Assembly (NCBI GenBank): GCA_001464935.1
Contig: LNEL01000017.1
Span: forward strand, 1 to 41,819
Reading direction: 5' to 3'
From: Gammaproteobacteria bacterium Ga0077536
GTDB taxonomy: Bacteria; Pseudomonadota; Gammaproteobacteria; Ga0077536
Length of the DNA: 41,819 nt
Shown: one piece after another, positions 33,457-41,486 of the stretch
Layout: each line of letters opens with the position of its first letter
Position numbering within the stretch: the stretch's first letter is position 1
Notes under the pieces: model-generated
Told to the model about the DNA's origin: nothing
What the model saw: only the letters and a program-made list of their open reading frames with translations
Database searches by the model: none
Program-made: the position numbers and the translations under genes

Positions 33457-34311
33457 ATGAGAACCGCGATACGAATTACCTGCTGGTGTTGCCTGCTCGT
33501 GGCCGTCACCGGCCCGGCGCTGGCCTGGAGCACGATGGAGAACTGGGCCGATGTCCTGCTCCTGCAGATCAAGGCCCGGCAGCCCCTGCCGGCGCTGTCG
33601 GCCTACGGCGCTGGCCTGAGTCTCGCCGAGTCCTACGAAGTCCAGCGCATCCTGGTGCGCGAGTTGAGTGCGCTGTCGCCGGTCGTCGGCTTCAAGGCCG
33701 AACTGACGACGCCACTGGCGCAGGTGAGGATGCGCGGCAACGGCCCGGTGACGACGGCGGTGTTCAAGGACGATTTGCTCGCGCCCGATGCCGACGTCGG
33801 CCCGGCCGGTCCCGGCGAGCACAGCATCGCCCCGGCGATCGGCTTCATCATGAAGCGCCGGATCTCCACGCCGATCGCCGACGCCGCCGAGTTGCCGGAT
33901 TTCGTCGCGAAGGCCGTGCCGGTGGTGATGGTGCTCGATCTCCGCTTCGAGAATCGCGCGGCGGTGCGCGCCGAAGACCTCGTGGCGGCCAACGGCGCAC
34001 ATACGCATCTGATCGTCGGCAAGGCCTTTCCGCGGCCGGAGCCGACGATCGTCGATTCGACGTTCATCGAAATTCTGCACGAGGGCAATGTCATCGATCG
34101 GGCGAAAGCGACCAATGTCAAAGGCAGCCAGGCCTACGCGCTGCTGTGGCTGATCAATCAGCTGGTCGGCCAGGGGCTGGCCATCGTGCCGGGCCAGATC
34201 CTGATTACCGGCCCACTGTCGGAGCCGATGCCGATTGCACCGGGCACCTACACGGTCGACTTCTGGGAACACCAGAAAATTCCGGTCAATCTGCGCGCCC
34301 CGGGTGGCTGA
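33457..34311 (+). CDS. Secreted MhpD/2-keto-4-pentenoate hydratase-like protein, metal ligands apparently lost
   Basis: A 284-residue protein with a signal peptide (MRTAIRITCWCCLLVAVTGPALA, residues 1-23), then a fumarylacetoacetate hydrolase/MhpD-like fold. GFKAELTT (78-85), NVKGSQAYALLWLINQL and GQILITGPLSEPMPIAPGTYTVDF near the end align well with hydratases. The segment normally carrying two metal-binding glutamates (ExE in EAEIAF) is here IAPAIGF (124-130), and the third (ALEIxDSR) is VVMVLDLRF (156-164), so all three seem missing. The catalytic lid is probably lost too. I infer a periplasmic binding or pseudo-enzyme role. The ATG at 33457 is chosen; a GTG nine bases upstream is possible. 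Confidence 0.75.
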   Translation: MRTAIRITCWCCLLVAVTGPALAWSTMENWADVLLLQIKARQPLPALSAYGAGLSLAESYEVQRILVRELSALSPVVGFKAELTTPLAQVRMRGNGPVTTAVFKDDLLAPDADVGPAGPGEHSIAPAIGFIMKRRISTPIADAAELPDFVAKAVPVVMVLDLRFENRAAVRAEDLVAANGAHTHLIVGKAFPRPEPTIVDSTFIEILHEGNVIDRAKATNVKGSQAYALLWLINQLVGQGLAIVPGQILITGPLSEPMPIAPGTYTVDFWEHQKIPVNLRAPGG

Positions 34312-34317
34312 TATCCC

Positions 34318-35601
34318 TTACCACAGCGCATAGAGCGCCATCACCGCGACACCGATCACGTAGCCCACGCCCGCGTAGGGCAGGTTCCAGCGCAACAGGT
34401 CGATCGTGCGCAGGCCGAAGCGTCCCTGGAAGACCAGGCTGGTGCCTGAAAATGGCGAGATCACGAGGCCCAGCCCCCAGGCCAGCAGGAACACGGCGCC
34501 GAGCAGGTTGCCGTTGTACTGCGCGAACGGCCACAGGCTCGCCAGCACCGAGATGCTGACCACCGGATGCACGCCGATCACGGCGAGCACAATCAGCGCC
34601 GCCAGCAATGCCGCCGCGGTCAGGATTCCGAACCCCGCCGGCGCGAGCATCACGCCCGTCATGCCGACGGCCGTGCTGATGCCGGCCGTCATGACCGCCG
34701 CGCCGAGGAACATCGCGACTTCGCCGCGCATGTCCGGCAGCCGTTCGCGCACGTGTTCACCGAGGACACCGGTGGCCTCGCGCGGCCGTCGCAGCAACAG
34801 CACCCCGAGCACGACGCCGAATGCGGCGCCTTCGATCAGGACCAGTACCGGCACTGCCGGCAGCAGCGCATGACCGCTCAGCACGCAGGCGCTGAGCAGC
34901 AGCGGCGCCCACAGCGCCTGCCAGTGCAGCGGATAGCCGGTGAACTCGCCGGCGGCCGGGTCGCGCGGCAGGGTCCACGCGCAGTAGGCCATCAGGGCGG
35001 CGGAGGTCGTGAACCCGATGCCCGAAATCACCGGCAGCCGCGCGGCCGGCACGTAGTGGAGGATCAGCGCCATCGCAATGAAGAACGGCGACCACATCGA
35101 GGCGGCGACAAAGGCCCGACTCACCGTCTTCGCCTGCAGTGGTGTCATGCCGCCCGGACCGGTGATGCGTTCGCCGACGAGCACGGGCGCGGAGATGTTG
35201 ATGACGGCGCCGAAGAGATGGGTCGCGGCGAGCGTTTCGAGCACCGCGCGTCGACCCCGCGGCAGGACTTCGTCCTTCGGACCCGTCGCGGTGACGGGCC
35301 GCAGAAAGCTGACCGCCGCCAGCATCGCGAGCAGCGAATGGTTGCCGTCGCGCAGTGTCGTCCACCACGACCAGTTGCCGTGGCTCGCGGCGTAGCCGAT
35401 GCCGAGCAGGCCGATCGCGCTCATCAGCGCGGCCTGCGTGGCCTGGAAGCGGGTCAAATCACGCAGCATCAACAGGCCCGCCAGCCAGGCGAACGCACCC
35501 GGGATCCAGGCCGGCAGTCCGGACAGCCCGGCACCGGCCGCGAACGAGCACAGCATCATCGCGGCGAGCGCCTGGCCCGCCGCCGTGCGCCGGGCATTCA
35601 T
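34318..35601 (-). CDS. Polytopic membrane protein, putative transporter
   Basis: A 427-residue very hydrophobic protein with about ten to twelve membrane segments. An internal loop, GPKDEVLPRGRRAVLETLAATHLFG, precedes NISAPVLVGERITGPGGMTPLQ. The later half has MTGVMLAPAGFGILTAAALL and ISPFSGTSLVFQGRFG. The paired half-repeats with re-entrant-looking SPF and PGG loops recall the ion-transporter superfamily (CitMHS, DctM or ArsB-like), but I cannot place the family. It is convergent with the secreted MhpD-like gene, six bases away, and lies after ppsR on the same strand. Confidence 0.7.
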   Translation of the reverse strand: MNARRTAAGQALAAMMLCSFAAGAGLSGLPAWIPGAFAWLAGLLMLRDLTRFQATQAALMSAIGLLGIGYAASHGNWSWWTTLRDGNHSLLAMLAAVSFLRPVTATGPKDEVLPRGRRAVLETLAATHLFGAVINISAPVLVGERITGPGGMTPLQAKTVSRAFVAASMWSPFFIAMALILHYVPAARLPVISGIGFTTSAALMAYCAWTLPRDPAAGEFTGYPLHWQALWAPLLLSACVLSGHALLPAVPVLVLIEGAAFGVVLGVLLLRRPREATGVLGEHVRERLPDMRGEVAMFLGAAVMTAGISTAVGMTGVMLAPAGFGILTAAALLAALIVLAVIGVHPVVSISVLASLWPFAQYNGNLLGAVFLLAWGLGLVISPFSGTSLVFQGRFGLRTIDLLRWNLPYAGVGYVIGVAVMALYALW

Positions 35602-35647
35602 GCGTTACGCCGCCTCGCGACGGGCGCCGATCGCCACGGCAGACACC

Positions 35648-36454
35648 TCAGCGCAGGCCCATGTCGCGCACGATGGTGGACGCGATTTCCTCGATCGAGA
35701 CGGTAGTCGTGTCCAGATACTGGACATTTTCGGCCTTGAACATCGCTTCGGCCTTCGCGACCTCCGAGCGGCACTGCGCAATCGTCGAGTAAGTGCCGTG
35801 CGGCCGCCGTTCGTGGCGGATGCGGCTCAGCTGCTCCGGCACGATCGTCAGGCCGTACAGCTTGTGGCGGCACTTGGCGAGCGCTGCGGGCAGCCGCGTC
35901 GACTCGAAGTCGTCGTCGGTCAGCGGATAGTTTGCTGCGCGCAGCGAGTAATGCATCGCGAGGTACAGACACGTCGGGGTCTTGCCGCTACGGGAGACTC
36001 CGGCGAGGACGACGTCCGCTTCACTGAGGTCGCGGGTGCTGATGCCGTCGTCATGGGCGAGCGTGTAATTCAATGCATGCAGGCGCCGCTCGTACACCGT
36101 GACGTCGCGAATGCCGTGCATCCGGCCGGCGGTATGCGACGACTCGGTGCCGAGGGCGTCTTCCAGCGGCTCGATGAAGGTGCCGAACAGGTCGAACACG
36201 TAATCGTTCGCCGAGCCGATGATGTACTGGGTGGTCGGATCGGTCAGCGTGCTGAAGACCAGGGGGGGCACCCCGTCCTCGGCGCGGGCCGCCCGGATGA
36301 TTTCGGCCGCATTCTGGGCCGCGACCTGGTTGGTCACGAAGGGCAGGGTGCGGGTGATGAATTCGATGTCCGGGAACTGCGTCAGCAGGCTCTGGCCGAG
36401 CGTTTCGACGGTGATACCGGTGCGGTCGGACACGAAGAAGGCCCGTCGCTTCAT
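35648..36454 (-). CDS. ppsR: PEP synthase regulatory protein (kinase/pyrophosphorylase)
   Basis: A 268-residue DUF299 protein that switches PEP synthase off by ADP-dependent phosphorylation of a threonine and on by phosphate-dependent removal. The N terminus RRAFFVSDRTGITVETLG is diagnostic. The P-loop AGVSRSGKTPTCLYLA is at residues 151-166, with KLYGLTI after it. It is divergent from ppsA, its target, the usual arrangement. The ATG at 36454 lies in an A-run with no clear ribosome binding site. The length is typical. Confidence 0.95.
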   Translation of the reverse strand: MKRRAFFVSDRTGITVETLGQSLLTQFPDIEFITRTLPFVTNQVAAQNAAEIIRAARAEDGVPPLVFSTLTDPTTQYIIGSANDYVFDLFGTFIEPLEDALGTESSHTAGRMHGIRDVTVYERRLHALNYTLAHDDGISTRDLSEADVVLAGVSRSGKTPTCLYLAMHYSLRAANYPLTDDDFESTRLPAALAKCRHKLYGLTIVPEQLSRIRHERRPHGTYSTIAQCRSEVAKAEAMFKAENVQYLDTTTVSIEEIASTIVRDMGLR

Positions 36455-36494
36455 TTTTTTTGAGTCGTTGATAAGCCGATCCTCGGGAGTCGGT

Positions 36495-36500
36495 TACAAT
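36495..36500 (+). promoter_or_regulatory. Probable -10 box for ppsA
   Basis: TACAAT matches the -10 consensus at five of six positions, 52 bases before the ppsA start, in the 98-base divergent ppsR-ppsA gap. The nearest -35-like word, TTGATA (36468-36473), is 21 bases away, longer than the usual spacing, so an activator may be needed. Confidence 0.45.
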
Positions 36501-36552
36501 GCCGGTTCGCTCGCCGCAGCTGCGCGGGACGGGGCCTCAATGAGAAGCACGT

Positions 36553-38922
36553 ATGTCTGATTATATAGTCTCGCTCGAACACACCGGTATCGACGACATC
36601 GATCGCGTCGGTGGCAAGAACGCCTCCCTGGGCGAAATGATCCGCCATTTGAGCGCAGCGCACGTGCGTGTGCCGGGTGGTTTCGCCACGACCGCCCAGG
36701 CATTCCGGGACTTTTTGGCCCAGAACGGCCTCGACGCACGCATCGAGCAACGCCTGTCCGGCCTCGATACCGGCGACGTCACGGCGCTGGCCGCCGCCGG
36801 CCGCGAGATTCGCGGCTGGATCGTCGACACCCCGTTGCATGCCCCGCTCGAAGAGGCCATCGCGACCGCCTATCAGGAGATGGCGGCCAATGCCCCGGCC
36901 GGCTTTTCGGTCGCGGTGCGCTCCTCGGCGACCGCCGAAGACCTGCCCCAGGCGTCCTTCGCCGGACAGCAGGAAACCTTCCTGAACGTCCGCGGCCTCG
37001 AGGAGGTCCGCCGGCGCATCAAGGAAGTCTTCGCCTCCCTGTTCAACGATCGCGCCATCTCCTACCGCGTTCACCATGGTTTCGAGCACGAGAAGGTCGC
37101 CCTGTCGGCCGGCGTGCAGCGCATGGTCCGCAGTGACATCGGCGCGAGTGGCGTGCTGTTCACGCTCGATACCGAATCCGGCTTTCGCGACGTCGTGTTC
37201 ATCACCGCGAGCTACGGGCTCGGCGAACTGGTGGTGCAGGGCGCGGTGAATCCCGACGAGTTCTACGTCTACAAACCCGCGCTCGCCGCCGGGCGCCCGG
37301 CCATCCTGCGGCGCAATCTCGGCAGCAAGCACGTGCGCATGAATTATGCGGATGACGCGGCCGCCGATCACGGCGTGATCACGCGCGATGTCGATGAAGC
37401 CGATCGTCGCCGCTTCTGCCTCAGCGACGAGGACGTCACGGAACTGGCGCGGCTGGCGATGGCCATCGAGGCGCATTACGGCCGGCCGATGGACGTCGAG
37501 TGGGCGAAGGACGGTCTCGACGGCAAGTTGTACGTCGTGCAGGCGCGGCCGGAAACGGTCCAGAGCCGCAGCGGCCAGATCATCGAACGCTACACGCTCG
37601 CCAAACGCGGCACGGTACTCGTCGAAGGACGCAGCATCGGCCAGAAAATCGGCAGCGGTGTCGCGCGCGTCATCACGGACATCTCCGAGATGGCCAAGTT
37701 GAACGAAGGCGACGTGCTCGTCACCGACATGACCGACCCCGACTGGGAGCCGGTGATGAAGCGGGCGGCGGCCATCGTCACCAACCGCGGGGGGCGCACC
37801 TGCCACGCGGCGATCATCGCGCGCGAACTCGGCGTGCCGGCCGTCGTCGGCTGTGGCACGGCCACCGAACTCATCGCCGACGGCGCGCCCGTCACCGTGT
37901 CGTGCGCCGAAGGCGACACCGGGTACATCTACGAAACCCTGCTGCCGTTCGAGCGTCGCGAGATCGAACTGAACGCGATGCCGCCCTTGCCGGTGAAGAT
38001 CATGATGAACGTCGGCAATCCCGATCGCGCTTTCGCGTTCTCGAATCTGCCGAACAAGGGTGTCGGCCTTGCCCGCCTCGAGTTCATCATCAATCGCATG
38101 ATCGGCATCCATCCGCGCGCGCTCGTCGACTATGCGAAGCTGTCGCGCGATCTGCAGGAGACAATCGAACCGCTGATCGCGGCCTACTCGAGCCCGCGCG
38201 AATTCTTCGTTGCCAGGCTTGCGGAGGGCATTTCGACGATCGCCGCCGCCTTCAATCCACATCCTGTGATCGTGCGGCTGTCGGACTTCAAGTCGAACGA
38301 ATACGCGAACCTCATCGCCGGCAGCGTGTACGAGCCCGAGGAAGAGAATCCGATGCTCGGCTTCCGCGGCGCTTCGCGCTATATCGCGGAAAACTTCCGG
38401 CCCTGCTTCGAAATGGAATGCGAGGCACTGAAACGCGTGCGCGACGAGATGGGGCTCACGAATGTCGAAGTGATGGTGCCGTTCGTCCGCACACCGGATG
38501 AAGCGCGCCAGGTCATCGACCTGCTGAAGTCCTGCGGGCTGGAGCGCGGCAAGAACGGGTTGCGCGTGATCATGATGTGCGAACTGCCGTCCAACGCGCT
38601 GCTGGCCGAGGACTTCCTGCAGTACTTCGACGGGTTCTCGATCGGATCCAACGACCTCACGCAGCTGACGCTGGGCCTCGACCGTGATTCCGGCCTCGTC
38701 GCACACCTGTTCGACGAGCGCAATCCGGCGGTGAAAGCCCTGATGGCGCGCGCGATCGACGCCTGTCGCGCGGCGGGCAAGTACATCGGGATCTGTGGCC
38801 AGGGACCTTCCGACCACGAAGATCTCGCGGCCTGGCTGCTCGAGCGCGGCATCGAGAGCATTTCACTGAATCCGGATACCGTCGTCGAAACCTGGATCGA
38901 TCTCGCCGGCCGTCACGGCTGA
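36553..38922 (+). CDS. ppsA: Phosphoenolpyruvate synthase
   Basis: A 789-residue enzyme that converts pyruvate and ATP to PEP, AMP and phosphate for gluconeogenesis. The N-terminal ATP-grasp domain starts [11 protein letters not shown] and carries [20 protein letters not shown]. The phosphohistidine domain has His418 in [21 protein letters not shown]. The C-terminal PEP-binding barrel has LARLEFI, the [17 protein letters not shown] stretch and the catalytic Cys748 in ICGQGPSDH. Positions match E. coli His421 and Cys751. A regulatory threonine two residues before the histidine (Thr416) is present, consistent with control by PpsR. It is divergent from ppsR. Confidence 0.97.
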   Translation: MSDYIVSLEHTGIDDIDRVGGKNASLGEMIRHLSAAHVRVPGGFATTAQAFRDFLAQNGLDARIEQRLSGLDTGDVTALAAAGREIRGWIVDTPLHAPLEEAIATAYQEMAANAPAGFSVAVRSSATAEDLPQASFAGQQETFLNVRGLEEVRRRIKEVFASLFNDRAISYRVHHGFEHEKVALSAGVQRMVRSDIGASGVLFTLDTESGFRDVVFITASYGLGELVVQGAVNPDEFYVYKPALAAGRPAILRRNLGSKHVRMNYADDAAADHGVITRDVDEADRRRFCLSDEDVTELARLAMAIEAHYGRPMDVEWAKDGLDGKLYVVQARPETVQSRSGQIIERYTLAKRGTVLVEGRSIGQKIGSGVARVITDISEMAKLNEGDVLVTDMTDPDWEPVMKRAAAIVTNRGGRTCHAAIIARELGVPAVVGCGTATELIADGAPVTVSCAEGDTGYIYETLLPFERREIELNAMPPLPVKIMMNVGNPDRAFAFSNLPNKGVGLARLEFIINRMIGIHPRALVDYAKLSRDLQETIEPLIAAYSSPREFFVARLAEGISTIAAAFNPHPVIVRLSDFKSNEYANLIAGSVYEPEEENPMLGFRGASRYIAENFRPCFEMECEALKRVRDEMGLTNVEVMVPFVRTPDEARQVIDLLKSCGLERGKNGLRVIMMCELPSNALLAEDFLQYFDGFSIGSNDLTQLTLGLDRDSGLVAHLFDERNPAVKALMARAIDACRAAGKYIGICGQGPSDHEDLAAWLLERGIESISLNPDTVVETWIDLAGRHG

Positions 38923-38928
38923 CGGGTG

Positions 38929-38950
38929 GCCGGCGCCGCGCGGCGCCGGC
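38929..38950. terminator. Perfect 22-bp palindrome between convergent genes
   Basis: The arms GCCGGCGCCGC (38929-38939) and GCGGCGCCGGC (38940-38950) are exact inverted repeats. The palindrome occupies most of the 33-base gap between ppsA and the gene on the opposite strand, the position for a bidirectional terminator. There is no T-run. Confidence 0.55.
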
Positions 38951-38955
38951 TGCTG

Positions 38956-39681
38956 TCACATCAGGCGGATCTGCTCCTCGAGCACCTTGCGCTCCTGGGG
39001 TGAGAGCGTTGGTTCCGCGAGCCGTGCTTCAACGAGCTCGCGCGGCACCAGTCCCTTGACGATCAGCCGCCGTTTCTCTTCCGGCAGGATCGCGTCGCGA
39101 AAAAAGATGTCGCCGACCGGCACCAGTCTGCTCTCGCAGATCATCAGCACTTCATTCAGCAGCGCGCGAAAGCCGCTGTGCGTGTTGCGCAGGCGCTGTT
39201 CGACGAACTCGAGCTGCGCGACGCCATCGCCGTAGATCGAGCGCATTTCCTTCTTGTAGCGCTCGATGATCAGCGAGTTGACGGTGGCTTCGATACGCTC
39301 CTCGATGCGTTTCAGGCGGTTCACCAGCAGGTACTGCATGATCTGCTGATGCCAGGGATCCTTCGCGACCTGCAGGTAAATCGCGAGGATGTCCTTGATG
39401 CCGAGACGCTCGTAGATGTCGATCGTGAAGTACTCGTTGCGGGCCTGGGCCAGCGCGTCATAGGTCGAGAAGCCCAGGATGGTGACGACGTCCGGCAGGT
39501 CCTTGATGTGCGGATTGAAACCGACGGCGCAAATCAGCTGGCCGTGGGTCAGGCCCAGCTTGCGGGCAATCTCGCGCGAACGTCTGCCCTGGGCCTGCTT
39601 GTCGCGCGTTGCCGCGGTCTTGAAGACGAGCTTCAGCAGATCCTCGGCCGGGGCAGTCAGGATGGTCTCGAATACGGACAT
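38956..39681 (-). CDS. Conserved-looking protein of unknown function
   Basis: A 241-residue soluble, charged, mostly helical protein with no signal or membrane segment. The N-terminal part has a helix-turn-helix look (SREIARKLGLTHGQLICAVGF), then YDALAQARNEYFTIDIYERLGIKDILA and a long basic/acidic helical segment (LKRIEERIEATVNSLIIERYKKEMRSI), ending in an acidic/basic helix (ERKVLEEQIRLM). I do not recognise the family. It lies downstream of mtdA on the same strand, 148 bases away with a stem-loop between, so it may be a separate unit. Codon use is like its neighbours, so it is probably a real gene. Confidence 0.75.
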   Translation of the reverse strand: MSVFETILTAPAEDLLKLVFKTAATRDKQAQGRRSREIARKLGLTHGQLICAVGFNPHIKDLPDVVTILGFSTYDALAQARNEYFTIDIYERLGIKDILAIYLQVAKDPWHQQIMQYLLVNRLKRIEERIEATVNSLIIERYKKEMRSIYGDGVAQLEFVEQRLRNTHSGFRALLNEVLMICESRLVPVGDIFFRDAILPEEKRRLIVKGLVPRELVEARLAEPTLSPQERKVLEEQIRLM

Positions 39682-39787
39682 GCGGTGGGGGCTCTCGGCT
39701 CGCTTCCTGCGTCACGGGACAGAGCGTCCATTGTAATGCCGAAAGCGCGCGGGAGTCGCGGCGGGCCGGTCGCCGCCCGGCCGCAGC

Positions 39788-39817
39788 CACGCCCGCCGGG
39801 CGTGCGCGGCGGGCGTG
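39788..39817 (-). terminator. Stem-loop after mtdA
   Basis: CACGCCCGCC (39788-39797) and GGCGGGCGTG (39808-39817) form a perfect 10-bp stem with a 10-base loop, 12 bases beyond the mtdA stop. It is terminator-like but lacks a T-run. Confidence 0.5.
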
Positions 39818-39829
39818 CGCAGAGACCCC

Positions 39830-40696
39830 TCAGCGGGATTTGACCAGCTCGCTCGCCAGTTCGAAGACTTCCGGCGCGTCCAGCAGCAGGGTGTTCGACT
39901 CGAACAGGCGGCCGACGCAGGCGCGGTGGACTTCGAGTTTCAGGCCGCCGAAACCGAGTGCGCCGTAACAGATCTTGCCGTGCTTCGTAGCGCCCCGGTC
40001 GGACATCTCGATACCGCCGATGCCGAGTGGCGGCGTCGCGTTGGCGTCCATCACGATTTCGAGCGTCGGGTGTGCGGCCCACTGCTCTTCGCTGAGCAAC
40101 TGGATCCCCGCGGCGCCGGTCGACAGCACGATGTGGGCGCCGTCGAGGCAGGCGGTGGTGGCGGCCGCATCGGCGGCCGCGGCAGCCTCGAGTTTGACGC
40201 CGAAGCGCTGCTCCATCGCGCTGCAGGCGGCCGCCGCGCGTGACTGCTGTCGCGACGTCACGAGCACCGACGCGCCGAGCCTGGCCAGCATCACGGCCGC
40301 GCGCTGACCGACCGGGCCGGTGCCGGCCAGGATCACGGCCCGTTTGCCGGCCGGGTCACCGTGACGGGCAATGTAGGCGACGGCCGAGGCCGCCGTCGTG
40401 TTCGCCCCGTTGCTGTCGAGCATCATCGACACGCGGAAATTGCCGAAGAAGCATGTCCTGACAGCATCGAACAGCGCCTGGCCGTCGGCGATGTTGCTCC
40501 CGGTGACGAACAGGGCGGTGAACTTCTTGTTCGCCGGCGCGCGTGTGAACACCGTGCCCTCGACGATGCGCCCGACATTGTCAGGCGTCATGCCACCGAT
40601 CCGCACCACGTGATCGGCGCCACCGTCGTAGGCGACGACGGTGTCGAAGGAGTTCGGAATCGCATCGGTGTCGAGTTGGAACAGCAGCTTTTGCAT
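39830..40696 (-). CDS. mtdA: Methylene-tetrahydrofolate/tetrahydromethanopterin dehydrogenase (NADP)
   Basis: A 288-residue enzyme, the same length as MtdA of Methylobacterium extorquens, that interconverts methylene and methenyl forms of tetrahydrofolate (and tetrahydromethanopterin) with NADP. The N terminus KLLFQLDTDAIPNSFDTVV and YDGGADHV, SMMLDSNGANTTAAS, the Rossmann motif LAGTGPVGQRAA, PPLGIGGIE and GALGFGGLKLEVHRACVGRLFES follow MtdA closely rather than MtdB, from memory of those sequences. The ATG at 40696 gives the canonical start; the frame is open upstream but unrelated. It is divergent from fchA, which performs the next step. Confidence 0.9.
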   Translation of the reverse strand: MQKLLFQLDTDAIPNSFDTVVAYDGGADHVVRIGGMTPDNVGRIVEGTVFTRAPANKKFTALFVTGSNIADGQALFDAVRTCFFGNFRVSMMLDSNGANTTAASAVAYIARHGDPAGKRAVILAGTGPVGQRAAVMLARLGASVLVTSRQQSRAAAACSAMEQRFGVKLEAAAAADAAATTACLDGAHIVLSTGAAGIQLLSEEQWAAHPTLEIVMDANATPPLGIGGIEMSDRGATKHGKICYGALGFGGLKLEVHRACVGRLFESNTLLLDAPEVFELASELVKSR

Positions 40697-40767
40697 GACG
40701 GTTTCTCGCGTGGAAGGCCGGCGAACACTAACGGCAGTGCGTAGCGCCGACAAGCCTGCGCACAGGG

Positions 40768-40777
40768 CTGTATACAG
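40768..40777. promoter_or_regulatory. Palindrome CTGTATACAG in the mtdA-fchA gap
   Basis: A perfect 10-bp palindrome of the TGTATACA type seen in operators of several GntR-family regulators. It adjoins the proposed -35 of the fchA promoter in the 145-base divergent region, so one regulator could act on both one-carbon genes. No regulator gene is adjacent. Confidence 0.4.
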
Positions 40778-40807
40778 TTGGGTCGACGCAGATCGCATCG
40801 ATATACT
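40778..40807 (+). promoter_or_regulatory. Candidate promoter for fchA
   Basis: TATACT at 40802-40807 is a good -10 box. TTGGGT at 40778-40783, 18 bases upstream, is a partial -35. The start codon of fchA is 35 bases downstream of the -10 box, with GAGG about 11 bases before it. Confidence 0.45.
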
Positions 40808-40841
40808 GGCCGGCCAGCCACCTCCGTGAGGACCCCCGACC

Positions 40842-41468
40842 ATGATGATCAAGGAACTTTCGCTGCAGACTTTTCTCGATCAATTGGCCAGCGGTTCGTC
40901 GACACCCGGCGGCGGCAGCGCTGCAGGCCTGATGGGGGCGATGGGCGCGGCACTCGTGGGCATGGTGTGCAATTTCACGGTGGGCCGCGAAAAGTACGCG
41001 GCAGTCGATGCGCAGATGCGGGAGGTGCTCGACGCGGCCGAGACGGCGCGTTGCACACTGACCGATGCGATCGCTGCGGATGTCGCGGTGTTCGACAAGG
41101 TCATGGCCGCCTACGGTCTGCCGAAGACCAGCGACGAAGAAAAGGCCGCGCGCACTGTCGCGATCCAGCTGGCTCTGAAGGACGCCACGGAGGTGCCGCT
41201 GGCCTGCGCGCGTGCCTGCGTCGAGGTCATCCGGCTGAGCGCGACCGCTGCCGAGCACGGCAATGCCAACGTGATCAGCGATGCCGGTGTCGCCGTGATG
41301 GCAGCCTATGCGGGTCTCAAGAGCGCGGCGTTGAATGTATACATCAACGTGGGCAACATCAAAGACGAGGGGTTCGCGACTTTGCGGGTGGCCGAACTCG
41401 AAGCACTCGTCGCCGAAGGCGAAGCCGCGGTCGGTCGCATATTCGGCGCCGTGCGCGCGAAACTCTGA
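40842..41468 (+). CDS. fchA: Methenyltetrahydrofolate cyclohydrolase FchA
   Basis: A 208-residue helical enzyme, the same length as FchA of Methylobacterium extorquens, that hydrolyses methenyl-H4F to 10-formyl-H4F. Diagnostic blocks: TFLDQLASGSSTPGGGSAAGLMGAMGAALVGMVCN at the start (shared with the formiminotransferase-cyclodeaminase family), YGLPKTSDEEKAAR, ATEVPLACARAC, and NANVISDAGVAVMAAYAGLKSAALNVY. The ATG at 40842 is followed directly by a second ATG, so the start may be one codon later. It is divergent from mtdA. Together they replace FolD for C1-H4F interconversion. Confidence 0.92.
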   Translation: MMIKELSLQTFLDQLASGSSTPGGGSAAGLMGAMGAALVGMVCNFTVGREKYAAVDAQMREVLDAAETARCTLTDAIAADVAVFDKVMAAYGLPKTSDEEKAARTVAIQLALKDATEVPLACARACVEVIRLSATAAEHGNANVISDAGVAVMAAYAGLKSAALNVYINVGNIKDEGFATLRVAELEALVAEGEAAVGRIFGAVRAKL

Positions 41469-41486
41469 CGTGATGTCCGCGCACGC

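Noticed and set aside
36540..36560. A six-codon open frame (MRSTYV) upstream of and overlapping the ppsA start
   Set aside because: An ATG with a short frame is expected by chance; there is no attenuator-like structure or codon pattern to support a leader peptide.
36451..38817. A 788-codon open frame antisense to ppsA
   Set aside because: Same reason: mirror frame of a strongly conserved gene in G+C-rich DNA with no own motifs.
39830..40696. Naming the dehydrogenase mtdB
   Set aside because: The start (KLLFQLDTDA), SMMLDSNGANTT and the 288-residue length match MtdA as I recall it; MtdB begins differently and is longer. The fchA neighbour also favours MtdA.
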